This document shows positions 36,040 through 44,954 of a DNA stretch of 64,000 bases, one piece after another. Each line of letters opens with the position of its first letter. Position 1 is the stretch's first letter. The stretch is from Parashewanella spongiae (GTDB lineage: Bacteria > Pseudomonadota > Gammaproteobacteria > Enterobacterales > Shewanellaceae): assembly GCF_004358345.1 (NCBI RefSeq), contig NZ_CP037952.1, positions 4,712,001 to 4,776,000 of the forward strand. Direction: 5' to 3'. Below the pieces are notes generated by a model. It was not told the DNA's origin, ran no database searches, and worked only from the letters and a program-made list of their open reading frames with translations. The translations under genes were made by a program, and so were the position numbers.

Positions 36040-39000
36040 TTAATGGCTGAATTTATATTTTTTCAGCATTTGTGCCCATTGGTTAGAAACATTAGCACCA
36101 AGTACCAATAAACACGGCGTTAAGAACAAAGTCAGTATAGTCGCAAAACCTAAACCACCAGCAATCGCGCTAGATAACTGCGTCCACCACTGGGTTGAGG
36201 GAGCACCAAATGAGATTTCACGGTTAATAAAGTCAATATTCATCGACAATACCATTGGGATCAGTCCTAAAACCGTTGTGCCAGCTGTGAGTAAAACTGG
36301 TCTAAATCTCAGCTCTCCAGTTATAAGCGCCGCATCGATTGAGCGGTGCCCTGCTTTTACTAAACTGTTATAAGTGTCTATTAAAACAATATTGTTGTTC
36401 ACCACAATGCCAGCTAACGCAACAATCCCTAGTCCAACCATCACCACACCAAAGGGTTGCTGTGCAATCAATAATCCAAGCAAGACGCCCGAGGTCGAAA
36501 ACACAATCGCACTGAGTACAAGCAGACTTTGGTAAAAGCTATTAAATTGGATCAATAGGATCATAAGCATTGCAAATATTGCAATCAAAAAGGCTTGCCC
36601 TAAAAACAGACCTGTTTCTTGTTGATCCTCAGAGTCCCCTTTCACCGCGATGCGAATATCCGCTGCAAATGAAGCATCTTTGAGCTTTTCTTGCAAAGTA
36701 GTTAAACGCTCGTTAGCTAAAAAGCCTTCTCTTACATCCGACTGCACAGTAATCACGCGCTTAGCATCGACTCGTTTAATGGTGCCCACTTTCGCTACTG
36801 GCTTTAAGGTGACGAAGTTGGATAAAGGCACTGTGCCATTCACCGTTTGAAGATTAAAATTCACGAACTCATCAAGGTTTCGTGCGCTTTGTGGAAAGCG
36901 GATCACAATATCGACTTCTTCTTCTGAATCATCAGGGCGAAAATCGGTAACTTTATAACCACGAGTCATCATTTGGATCGCGCTGCCGATCAAGTTTACA
37001 TCCGCACCATATCGAGCCGCTTCTTCTCGATTGACCGTAAGTTGCCAATCAATACCCGGCAATGGTCGGTTATCTTCCATATCTTTAAAGCCATCAAGCT
37101 CAGCCATGGCCTGACGAATTTGCGAAACCGCATCGTAAATGTGTTCTTGACTGATACCACTCACTTGCAACTGAATAGGTTTACCACCAGACGGCCCATT
37201 TTCTTGAGTGCGAAACTCTAAAATAACTCCTGGAATATCCGCCGTAGTTTTCTCCATTTCTGCCAAGATTTTGCTTGCTGGGCGTCTCAATTTCCAATCA
37301 ACAAACTGAAACTGCAATGAACCAATCACATCTTCCGCTTTATTGTTCCCGGCCTGATTAAATGAGCGTCCGTATACTGATTTCAGTTCACTCAATCCCA
37401 GTAAACGTTTTTCAACCTTATTGAGTAAGGCATCTTTTTCATGGATGGACAGATCACCACGTGCATGTACAAACACTTGAGCGCTATCAGGCTCCACTTC
37501 AGGGAAAAACTCAGTACCTAAACCAAAGCTAAAATAACTCACATAACTGAGAATGATCGCAGCTAAGGAAATCCCCAATACTTTAGCTGGGTGGTTAAGT
37601 CCTAAGCGTAATACATCGGTATACCAGCCTTTACTCCCTGTACTGGCTTGCTCAATATCATCAAGGTTTATTTCAAGTTCATTATTACCTGTCAGTTTGC
37701 CATCTTTGCCAATCAAACCACCAAGAACAGGCAAAAAGACCAAGGCTACGACCAATGATGCAAGAAGACAAATCATCACTGTAATTGGCAAATATTTCAT
37801 AAACTCACCAACGGTGCCTGGCCAGCCAACAAGGGGCACAAATACCGCTAAAGTGGTTGCCGTAGATGCAATAATCGGCCAGCTCATCCTTTTAGCCGCT
37901 AGCGCAAAAGCTTTACGCGCTGTCAGCCCTTCTTTTGCGTAACGGTTGGCCAGCTCAGTGACCACAATGGCTCCATCCACCAACATGCCAACAACTAAAA
38001 TCAAGCTGAACAATACGACAATATTCAGTGTAAAACCAATAAGGTAAATGACTAAAATACCAGCTAGGAAAGACGCTGGAATGGCCATACCTACCAGTAA
38101 TGATGAACGCACACCTAACGCACCAACAATGACAATCATCACCATAATGATGGCGCTGCTCACATTGTTTTGCAGATCTTTAAGCATGTCTTCAATTTGG
38201 CCAGATTGATCCAAAATATAATCGAGTTCAATATTGTCAGGCCAATAGCCTTGTTTATCCGCAACAATCACTTTGATCTGCTCAATCGTATCGATGATAT
38301 TAGCGCCAACACGTTTCGAGACCTCAAGTGAAATAGCACTTTGCCCATTCACTCTTGCAAAACCGGGGGAATCTTTAAAGGTACGGCGTATACTGGCTAC
38401 ATCACCAAAAGTCACCACCGTATCATCCACAGTTTTGATCGGCAGAGACAACATGTCGTCGACGTTTTCGATTACACCCGGTACTTTAACCACTAAGCGT
38501 CCATCGCCATTATCTAACGCACCTGCAGCAACAAGTTTATTATTGTTACTGATACTGCTGATCACGCTTAGAAAGTCAATTTGGTAAGTCTCTAAGATCA
38601 GCGGATCGACGATAACTTCGAGCACTTCTTCTCGGTCGCCGCCAATATCGACCTCAAGCACCTCAGGCAGAGCTTCAATATCGTCTTTTAAATCTCGCGC
38701 CACTCGAAGTAATTGCCGTTCAGGGATTGGGCCAGATAAACTCAGCGAAAGTACCGGAAATAAAGCGACATTTACTTCGTGAACTTCAGGCTCTTCACCA
38801 CCTTGCGGCAACTTAACTTTGGCTAAGTCGACTTTTTCTCGCACATCAAGTAAAGCTTGATCACTGTCAAAACCGGCATCAAATTCAAGGGTTACTGAAG
38901 CATGGCCTTCTGAGGCCACTGACTTCATTTCTTTCACTCCTTCAATGCTTCGCAGCTCTTTTTCCATAGGGCGAATAAGCAATCGTTCAGCATCAGATGA

Positions 39001-39168
39001 TGAAATGCCTTCGTGAGACATTGAAACATAAATTGTAGGAATAGCGATATCAGGCTGTGATTCACGAGGAATTGACGCATACGCCACAATGCCACTAATA
39101 ATTAAACACAATAGGAAAACTAAAACCGCTCGACTGCGAGACATGGCCCAATCAATGATCGAATTCAT
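36040..39168 (-). CDS. RND efflux pump inner-membrane permease (HAE1 type)
   Basis: A 1042-residue resistance-nodulation-division permease, the proton-driven inner-membrane part of a tripartite drug pump. It has an N-terminal helix, a large periplasmic porter domain, helices 2-6 including the GMLVDGAIVVTELANRY segment with the proton-relay Asp, a second porter domain, and helices 7-12 with VVNNNIVLIDTYN. Length is normal for HAE1. It starts 6 bases after the adaptor gene, so the two are co-transcribed. No outer-membrane channel gene accompanies them, so a TolC-type protein from elsewhere is needed. It converges on the ATP-grasp operon. Confidence 0.96.
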   Translation of the reverse strand: MNSIIDWAMSRSRAVLVFLLCLIISGIVAYASIPRESQPDIAIPTIYVSMSHEGISSSDAERLLIRPMEKELRSIEGVKEMKSVASEGHASVTLEFDAGFDSDQALLDVREKVDLAKVKLPQGGEEPEVHEVNVALFPVLSLSLSGPIPERQLLRVARDLKDDIEALPEVLEVDIGGDREEVLEVIVDPLILETYQIDFLSVISSISNNNKLVAAGALDNGDGRLVVKVPGVIENVDDMLSLPIKTVDDTVVTFGDVASIRRTFKDSPGFARVNGQSAISLEVSKRVGANIIDTIEQIKVIVADKQGYWPDNIELDYILDQSGQIEDMLKDLQNNVSSAIIMVMIVIVGALGVRSSLLVGMAIPASFLAGILVIYLIGFTLNIVVLFSLILVVGMLVDGAIVVTELANRYAKEGLTARKAFALAAKRMSWPIIASTATTLAVFVPLVGWPGTVGEFMKYLPITVMICLLASLVVALVFLPVLGGLIGKDGKLTGNNELEINLDDIEQASTGSKGWYTDVLRLGLNHPAKVLGISLAAIILSYVSYFSFGLGTEFFPEVEPDSAQVFVHARGDLSIHEKDALLNKVEKRLLGLSELKSVYGRSFNQAGNNKAEDVIGSLQFQFVDWKLRRPASKILAEMEKTTADIPGVILEFRTQENGPSGGKPIQLQVSGISQEHIYDAVSQIRQAMAELDGFKDMEDNRPLPGIDWQLTVNREEAARYGADVNLIGSAIQMMTRGYKVTDFRPDDSEEEVDIVIRFPQSARNLDEFVNFNLQTVNGTVPLSNFVTLKPVAKVGTIKRVDAKRVITVQSDVREGFLANERLTTLQEKLKDASFAADIRIAVKGDSEDQQETGLFLGQAFLIAIFAMLMILLIQFNSFYQSLLVLSAIVFSTSGVLLGLLIAQQPFGVVMVGLGIVALAGIVVNNNIVLIDTYNSLVKAGHRSIDAALITGELRFRPVLLTAGTTVLGLIPMVLSMNIDFINREISFGAPSTQWWTQLSSAIAGGLGFATILTLFLTPCLLVLGANVSNQWAQMLKKYKFSH

Positions 39169-39174
39169 TCTTGA

Positions 39175-40269
39175 TTATTCCTCGGCCGCTAATGCAACTT
39201 GCGGATCAACCAATTGACCTTGACGAACAAAACCTTGGCCAACAGTGATAAGACGCACCTGATTAGGCAGTCCAGCCAGATAAGTTCCGGTATTGTCAGA
39301 ACGGATAATCGTCACTTGAATATCTTTGACTTTATTCTCACTGTCGACAGCTTTGACTTGCAATTGGCCTTGAGTCGATAAGTCGAGTAATGATGGTGAC
39401 AATTTATGAGCCCATTCTTTTTCGAGTTCAATACTGACTTTGGCACTTTGTCCAAAAGCAGGAGCATCATTTAATTCACTGATCTTGGCCTCGATCCGAT
39501 ATGTCCGAGTTTTAGGATTGGCATCCTGCGACACATAACTTAATTTGGCCGTCAATTTACGCCCTGATATCAGTTCAGCATGCACAGGCATACCTAATTT
39601 AAGCTTTTGCACGAAATGCTGCGGTACATTTCCGACTATCAGCAATTGTTTATCGTCAACGAGGGTGCCGATTTTATCGCCTATCGATAAGTAGTCACCT
39701 TCATTTACCGTTAATTCATTTAAAACCCCATCAAACGCCGCACGTACCTTCGTATGTGCAACATCTAAAGCCAGTTGTTTCACTCTGGCTTTGGCTTGTG
39801 ATAATTGCGCAAGCGCTTGTTTATTTTGATTATCAGATACGAGACTTTTTTGCATTAATTTGTTACTTGCTTTGAGCTCTGATTGCTTAAGCAATAAGTC
39901 CGCTTTGGCATAATCGAGTTCGGCTTGTCTATGGTTAACTTCAAGCTCAATGACCGTCTGTCCCTTTGTCAGTTTGTCGCCTTTCAAAGCTGATTTTTTA
40001 GCGACTTTTCCTTGAAGCTCAGACTTAATATCAATGCGGCGATATGCTTCAATTTGACCTTGTAATTCAACCAAATTTTCGATTGGTTCAGCGCTAAAGT
40101 CTTGCACCTGTACTTTGAATATAACTGGCGCCTTTGCTGACGATGTTTCGACATTATCTGTCGAGGCTTGAGATTGACTACCACTGATTGTGCCAGTAAT
40201 GATCCAAACTACAGCAACCACCGACAACACCATTGCAATAATGAGCGAATTTGATTTTGATTTCAGCAT
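39175..40269 (-). CDS. RND efflux periplasmic adaptor (membrane fusion protein)
   Basis: A 364-residue HlyD/AcrA-type adaptor. It has an N-terminal membrane anchor (LIIAMVLSVVAVVWIITG, 8-25) and no lipobox. The biotinyl-lipoyl-like domain has LQGQIEAYRRIDIKSELQGK, a helical hairpin (about 115-170) comes next, then beta-barrel and membrane-proximal parts. It bridges the RND permease and an outer-membrane channel in the periplasm. It lies first in the operon, 6 bases before the permease gene. Upstream is a palindrome at 40380-40394 that matches the one before the TetR gene. Confidence 0.95.
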   Translation of the reverse strand: MLKSKSNSLIIAMVLSVVAVVWIITGTISGSQSQASTDNVETSSAKAPVIFKVQVQDFSAEPIENLVELQGQIEAYRRIDIKSELQGKVAKKSALKGDKLTKGQTVIELEVNHRQAELDYAKADLLLKQSELKASNKLMQKSLVSDNQNKQALAQLSQAKARVKQLALDVAHTKVRAAFDGVLNELTVNEGDYLSIGDKIGTLVDDKQLLIVGNVPQHFVQKLKLGMPVHAELISGRKLTAKLSYVSQDANPKTRTYRIEAKISELNDAPAFGQSAKVSIELEKEWAHKLSPSLLDLSTQGQLQVKAVDSENKVKDIQVTIIRSDNTGTYLAGLPNQVRLITVGQGFVRQGQLVDPQVALAAEE

Positions 40270-40379
40270 AATCGTCCAACTTAAGAGTCCATAAATGACT
40301 TTTCATTTGCTTTTCAATAAGACGCAAAAAAGTCTAAAAGTATTTATTCTAACCACATATTATGACTACTATTCACAAT

Positions 40380-40394
40380 GTGACTACCAGTCAT
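40380..40394. promoter_or_regulatory. Likely TetR operator in the pump promoter
   Basis: GTGACTACCAGTCAT lies about 110 bases before the adaptor start and 27 bases from the tetR stop. It matches the perfect 15-base palindrome at 41110-41124 in 13 of 15 positions. A further TATGACT half site is about 20 bases away. Confidence 0.6.
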
Positions 40395-40421
40395 AAGTTT
40401 GTTAATTTTTTTAGCGCAAAT

Positions 40422-41063
40422 TCAACCTTGGTAACCAAGGATCCCTGCAATCATGAATTTGGTCGTAATGCGGATAAAATCTTCTTGTTTTACCGTACCA
40501 TATTGCTGCAAATCGCCATCCCAAATCATTGCTAAAGCACCATGAAAATTAGCGTGTAAAGCCAAGGCTATTTCTTCAATCGGTTGAACAGGAATTTCAC
40601 CTTTCTTCATCCCCATTTCCAACACTTTTTCAAAAATGTCGTCACACTTTTTATCAAAACGTTCGAACGCAGCAGTTAGTTCGGGAGATAACCGCTGTTT
40701 AAAGTCTGTACGTTTGCAATAATGCGCAATTTTAGCCGCGACAGGATGTGCAATCGAGGTGAGTAAAGATTGCTCGATGACTTGGCTTAACCAGTCAATC
40801 GCGCTTTGTTCATGATCTATCGCCAACCAAAGTTTTTCATAACCACCAAAATGAGCCAAAGCAATCCGTGCATAAATCTCTTCTTTACAAGAAAAGTGTT
40901 TGTATACTGTTCCCTTACCAATTCCGGCTTGCTTAGCGATGTGTTCAACCGTCACACTTTGCCAATCAGAGCCTTCAAACAAGCTCAGCGCCGCCGCAAG
41001 AATATCTTGCTCACGCCTTGCGAACTCACGCTCTTTTCGACTTGATTCGTTCTTCATCCACAT
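40422..41063 (-). CDS. TetR-family repressor of the RND operon
   Basis: A 213-residue regulator. It could start at Met 1 or Met 3 (41057). The TetR helix-turn-helix lies at about 37-57 (VTVEHIAKQAGIGKGTVYKHF), with the typical following Lys-E-x-ΦY. The C-terminal domain is helical and would bind ligand. It is divided from the adaptor gene by 152 bases, on the same strand. The two inverted repeats of GTGACTGxCAGTCAC type, one before this gene and one before the pump genes, suggest it represses itself and the pump until a substrate binds. Confidence 0.93.
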   Translation of the reverse strand: MWMKNESSRKEREFARREQDILAAALSLFEGSDWQSVTVEHIAKQAGIGKGTVYKHFSCKEEIYARIALAHFGGYEKLWLAIDHEQSAIDWLSQVIEQSLLTSIAHPVAAKIAHYCKRTDFKQRLSPELTAAFERFDKKCDDIFEKVLEMGMKKGEIPVQPIEEIALALHANFHGALAMIWDGDLQQYGTVKQEDFIRITTKFMIAGILGYQG

Positions 41064-41109
41064 AACCTTGTTGTACTTTTCAACATTAAATAGAACTCAC
41101 AGTCATTTT

Positions 41110-41124
41110 GTGACTGCCAGTCAC
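41110..41124. promoter_or_regulatory. Likely TetR operator in the regulator's own promoter
   Basis: GTGACTGCCAGTCAC is a perfect palindrome around a central C, 47 bases before the tetR start codon. An extra CACAGTCA half site lies just upstream. A near copy precedes the efflux genes. Confidence 0.7.
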
Positions 41125-41193
41125 GAAATTAAAGCATAAATGAATTAAATATAAAAGGAAGAGAATTGATTTATTTAGCACCCACAATAGGTA

Positions 41194-41557
41194 ATACCAA
41201 TTACAGTAATTAAATGCTCAACTCAGAGCTATGTATGTGCTCAAAGTGCAATCGAAATTGATGAAGACATAGTTGTTACCGACAAACAAAACTGTCGTTA
41301 TTACATTGCTACGTCAAGACAATTTTGAGAAGTATTCTTTATAAAGCAAAGTGAGCACATACAAACCCCCAAAGGGCAAGGCTAAAGGGTTCCATTACTG
41401 CGTTATAAGCACTTGAATTATCCCGACAAAAGCACGAAGTGCGTTGAACGCCAGCTTTGTATGGCGGCCGTTAGGGTATATAGTACTTCGAGCTTGTGCC
41501 TTGCACTGAAACCCTTTAGCTCTTGCTGAGTGAGAGATTAATTACTGTAATTGGTAT
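41194..41557. mobile_element. Family A MITE, complete copy
   Basis: A 364-bp sister of 20401-20750, with the same perfect 20-bp terminal inverted repeats (ATACCAATTACAGTAATTAA and complement). It differs by scattered substitutions and a small insertion around 41330-41350. It contains the hairpin module in the form GACAAACAAAACTGTCG. Confidence 0.93.
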
Positions 41558-41796
41558 AACTCAAAATTGTTCTGAGCGCATCCACCATGAGTGATAAAAA
41601 AATAAAGAGCATGCTTTATGAGTCATTTTCATTTGTTCTTGCCAAAAAATATCAAAATAAAAATTTTAAAATTGACGTTTATTCAGAACGCTCTCTTGTT
41701 GTTTGAGGTATCTTAAATAAAGAGTTCTGTGAGGTGTCTTAAATAAAGTAGAGTAGGCTACTGGCTTCGCTATCGCTTATCCAGCAGCCCCTCTTC

Positions 41797-41830
41797 GATT
41801 CCGTGCATGAGGTTTTCCCTCACACGGCTC
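41797..41830 (-). ncRNA. Group II intron domain V
   Basis: On the minus strand GAGCCGTGTGAGGGAAAACC is followed by TCATGCACGGAATC. This is the 34-nucleotide domain V hairpin, with its conserved lower stem (GAGCCGT/ACGG), GAAA-like loop and bulge. It is the catalytic core of the intron and looks intact apart from the last pair. Confidence 0.85.
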
Positions 41831-41867
41831 TGTTGTTACACTTCTCTCAGCCCCTTCACTTTGCTTA

Positions 41868-43149
41868 TCATCTTGTCGTGGGTAAATACTCAAGACCAGC
41901 TTGGCGTAATTTTTCGTAAGCACCTCGTGATAGATACTTGCTTCGACGTTGACTTAAGCGACGATGCCAGCGATAGAACCGGTTTACTACAAATCCATTT
42001 ATTCTGAAAAATACACCTCTGGGATAACCTATCCCACCAAAATAGTGTTTCCATCCCCTCAGAACTTGATTAACCTTATTTATCAGTACGCCAAGTGTAT
42101 TTGAGGTTCGGTGTTTCACTATGTCTCTGATTTTATTTTTCAGCTTTGTTTGGCTCTTCTTAGACGCCTGTATCTTGATGTAACTGGTGCCTTTGATGAG
42201 GCCTGTGATCCGTTGAAAGTTAAAACCGAGGAAATCAAACTCATTCATCAGCTTTCCCATATCCACACAGTGGGTTTTACTTTGATTTAGCTTCAGACCT
42301 TCATCACTTAATTGCTGTGTTATCCAGTCCAGTTGCTCTTGTGTTGTAGGTTTGCTTATGGAGTACAACAAAATCATCTGCATAGGTAACGATTTTACAC
42401 GGTGTTTTTTCGTGTATTTTCAAACAGAAATCGTTGAGATAGATGTTAGCCAGTAGTGGAGAGATAACTCCGCCTTGCGGAGTGCCACATCGGCTTGCTT
42501 CTATTCGCCATTTTCTGTTGACCGTCTCTACGCTGATGGGCGCTTTGATAAAGCTTTTCAGCAAACTCAGAAAGCTGCTGTCGCTTATTCGCCTTTCTAC
42601 TTTTGCCATCAACTTAGCGTGCGGGATGGTATCGAAATAGGCGCTCAAGTCAGCATCAAGTACGTGCTGATAGCCTTGTTTTAGGCTCATTTCAATGACT
42701 TTTACCGCTTGCTGGGCGCTTCGACATGGACGATAACCATAACTGTGTTCATGTAAATGAGGTTCGTAGACGGGTTGCATCACTATTGTCATCGCCATTT
42801 GCACAATTCTGTCACTGATTATCGGGATCCCAAGTTTCCGCGTTTTGCCGTTGTCTTTGAGTATTTCTACTCGTTTGACTGGGCTAGGTCGATAGTTTTT
42901 CTGTTGTAATTGAGTTTGAATTTCTTTTAACAGCGCAACGACTTTCTTTTGCTGCTCTAGACAACTGAATGTGATGCCATCAATTCCTGCTCCGCCTTTA
43001 TTGGCTTTGCATCGTCGATAGGCTTCTTCGAGTATATCTAGGCGACTGAGTTTATCGTACAAGCTGTAAAATCGTAGCTCCGAGTTAAGCTTTGAGCGTA
43101 AGTAAAGTTTTCGCTGTAATATTCTGATATTTACTGGAGTGTTAGCCAT
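41868..43149 (-). pseudogene. ltrA: Group II intron reverse transcriptase/maturase, frameshifted
   Basis: Two overlapping frames make one LtrA-type protein. Frame one (42304-43149, 281 aa) has RT domains 0-5, including [13 protein letters not shown], the [13 protein letters not shown] block, [28 protein letters not shown] and the catalytic YADD. Frame two (41868-42383) has DEGLKLNQSKTH and the maturase domain (VNQVLRGWKHYFGG). The frames join by a one-base shift around 42345-42360, just after the [10 protein letters not shown] segment. Without repair the product is truncated after the active site and lacks the maturase domain. No endonuclease domain is seen. Confidence 0.88.
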
Positions 43150-43758
43150 ATGGCAATTTCACCTCAAAAGTTACGTTAAAAAACGGGTGTAACACTGAGC
43201 CCCTTCCCTGATGTGAAGTTATGTTGTCTTCACGGTTAACGGTACTATGGGCTCATCCGACTGCCTGAGCGCCCTATCTGAAATTTCGGTTTACCTTATA
43301 TTCGGATAGTGGAAGTCACTACCTTCCAACACTCAGGCTCTCCCACGTTCACTTTATTTCCTTCAATACATGCCACTTCATATTACGCCGGAAGATCAAA
43401 CAGATGCATTTACCAGTTGCTTCTCTGTTTGTGTCAGGGTTCGTCAACTAGGAAAGACTCCCCATCTTCATTTTTTGATTTACGACGCTTAACTGAATTC
43501 GCTTGATGCTGCGGCCTACATTGCATCTCAACCTTTATTCAAGGCCTTTGTCACAGGGCTTCATGTCATAGCGGTTACCCATTATGCATGCCCGTCAGAT
43601 TTCGGGATGAACTGGTAATTATCCCGTCAGGTACGTTTCAACCTGATGGACTTATTATAAATAATAACGTTGCTGTCTCTGGTTTATGGCCATGTAATCG
43701 CTTGGCTGCGTATACGTTGAGACAAATCCCGCAACAGAATAAAGCGCTTCGTGGCGCT

Positions 43759-43992
43759 CCCTAGAAACATCAGTTGACTGCGTTCTCAAGCGTAGAGGAA
43801 ATGGTTGATAATAAGGCGTAGCTTGCAGCAAATAGTTATTCTACTTGCGAAAGTTGCAACGCAGATAGCAGCCATTTTAGCAAGCTTGTAAGCGTAGAGC
43901 ACTTCACTCATTGGGTGCAAACCATGATAATAGAATCATCGTATTGCTCAAACAGTAACTCATATACTCAGCGTTCAACTGATATTTTTAGG
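43759..43992. mobile_element. Family B MITE, copy 3
   Basis: 234 bp from CCCTAGAAACATCAGTTGAC to CAACTGATATTTTTAGG, between the 5' end of the group II intron and the rsmI stop codon (7 bases away). No target duplication is visible, because the left flank is intron sequence. Confidence 0.85.
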
Positions 43993-43999
43993 ATAAAGA

Positions 44000-44842
44000 T
44001 TACAGACCGATTTCAAGCCCATGTTTATACAAGGCATTTTTCTTTAAACCATGTATTTGGGCAGTGAGTGCTGCCGCTTTTTTCAAAGGCAACTCTGAGC
44101 AAAGAATTTTAAGGGTCTCAATAGACTCTGCGGGTAAGGCTTCTTGCTCAACGACTTCTGCTCCATGGGTCATCAGTACCATTTCGCCGCGTTGCTGATT
44201 CGGATCAGACTCAACTTGCTGCAAAACCTCCGTAACCGAACCCGATAAAAAAGTTTCAAATGTTTTGGTTAATTCACGAGCCATTACCATTTTTCTAGCA
44301 CCGCCCAAATGAGTCTGAATAGACTGTAAACTTGGTAAGATGCGGTGTGGTGATTCATAAAAAATTAACGTTCGTGTATCTTCTCTCAACGCTTTTAACT
44401 TATCGGCACGGCCTTTTTCTTTTGCTGGTAAAAAACCTTCAAATGAAAAACGATCTGACGGCAAACCCGAAGCGCTGAGTGCGGTAATCGCAGCACAAGC
44501 TCCCGGTAAAGGAATAACGGCAAAGCCTGCTTCGCGTACAAAATTCACTAAATGGTAACCAGGATCGGAGATCAAAGGCGTCCCCGCATCAGAAATCAAT
44601 GCGACTGAACCACCAGCATTAAGTTGTTCGACTATCCAAGAGGCTTTCTCACGTTCATTATGATCATGCACCGCTGTAGTACGAGTTTTAATGCCTAAAT
44701 GACTCAATAACCGACCGCTGTGACGCGTATCTTCGCAGGCAATTAAATTTACTTGATTGAGTATTTCAATCGCGCGAGAGCTGATGTCTCCCAAGTTACC
44801 AATTGGGGTGGGAACGATATAAAGTGCAACAACTTGATCCAT
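44000..44842 (-). CDS. rsmI: 16S rRNA (cytidine1402-2'-O)-methyltransferase
   Basis: A 280-residue SAM-dependent methyltransferase that adds the 2'-O-methyl group to C1402 of 16S rRNA in the ribosomal P site. It is of the tetrapyrrole-methylase fold: [15 protein letters not shown] at the start, then [29 protein letters not shown] and [16 protein letters not shown]. Length and motifs are normal. A GAGGAT ribosome site precedes the ATG. It is divergent from lpoA with a 112-bp gap, as in E. coli and Shewanella. A family-B MITE lies 7 bases beyond the stop. Confidence 0.97.
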   Translation of the reverse strand: MDQVVALYIVPTPIGNLGDISSRAIEILNQVNLIACEDTRHSGRLLSHLGIKTRTTAVHDHNEREKASWIVEQLNAGGSVALISDAGTPLISDPGYHLVNFVREAGFAVIPLPGACAAITALSASGLPSDRFSFEGFLPAKEKGRADKLKALREDTRTLIFYESPHRILPSLQSIQTHLGGARKMVMARELTKTFETFLSGSVTEVLQQVESDPNQQRGEMVLMTHGAEVVEQEALPAESIETLKILCSELPLKKAAALTAQIHGLKKNALYKHGLEIGL

Positions 44843-44954
44843 AATATCCTCATTAACACACTCTGGACTTTCGTCATGGATAAGAGCAGGTTAAACTATA
44901 TTCAAAATCAACGTTACTGTGACGAAAGTGCCACATTAGTCAGTCTCAGTAACA

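Larger units (their letters stand above)
41740..43758 (-). mobile_element. Group II intron with broken reverse transcriptase
   Basis: On the minus strand the order is: structured RNA (43150-43758), reverse transcriptase ORF (41868-43149), domain V (41797-41830) and a domain VI-like hairpin (arms GGCTGCTGG and CCAGTAGCC near 41750-41790). This is the complete layout of a bacterial group II intron. The 5' end is approximate: a GCGCCACGAAGCGC hairpin near 43745 directly abuts a family-B MITE, where a GTGCG-type start would be expected. The 3' end near 41740-41755 is also approximate. With the reverse transcriptase frameshifted it can no longer move alone, but splicing with a helper maturase is possible. 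Confidence 0.8.

Noticed and set aside
42443-42684. Two plus-strand ORFs of 65 and 69 codons
   Set aside because: They are antisense shadows of the group II intron reverse transcriptase.
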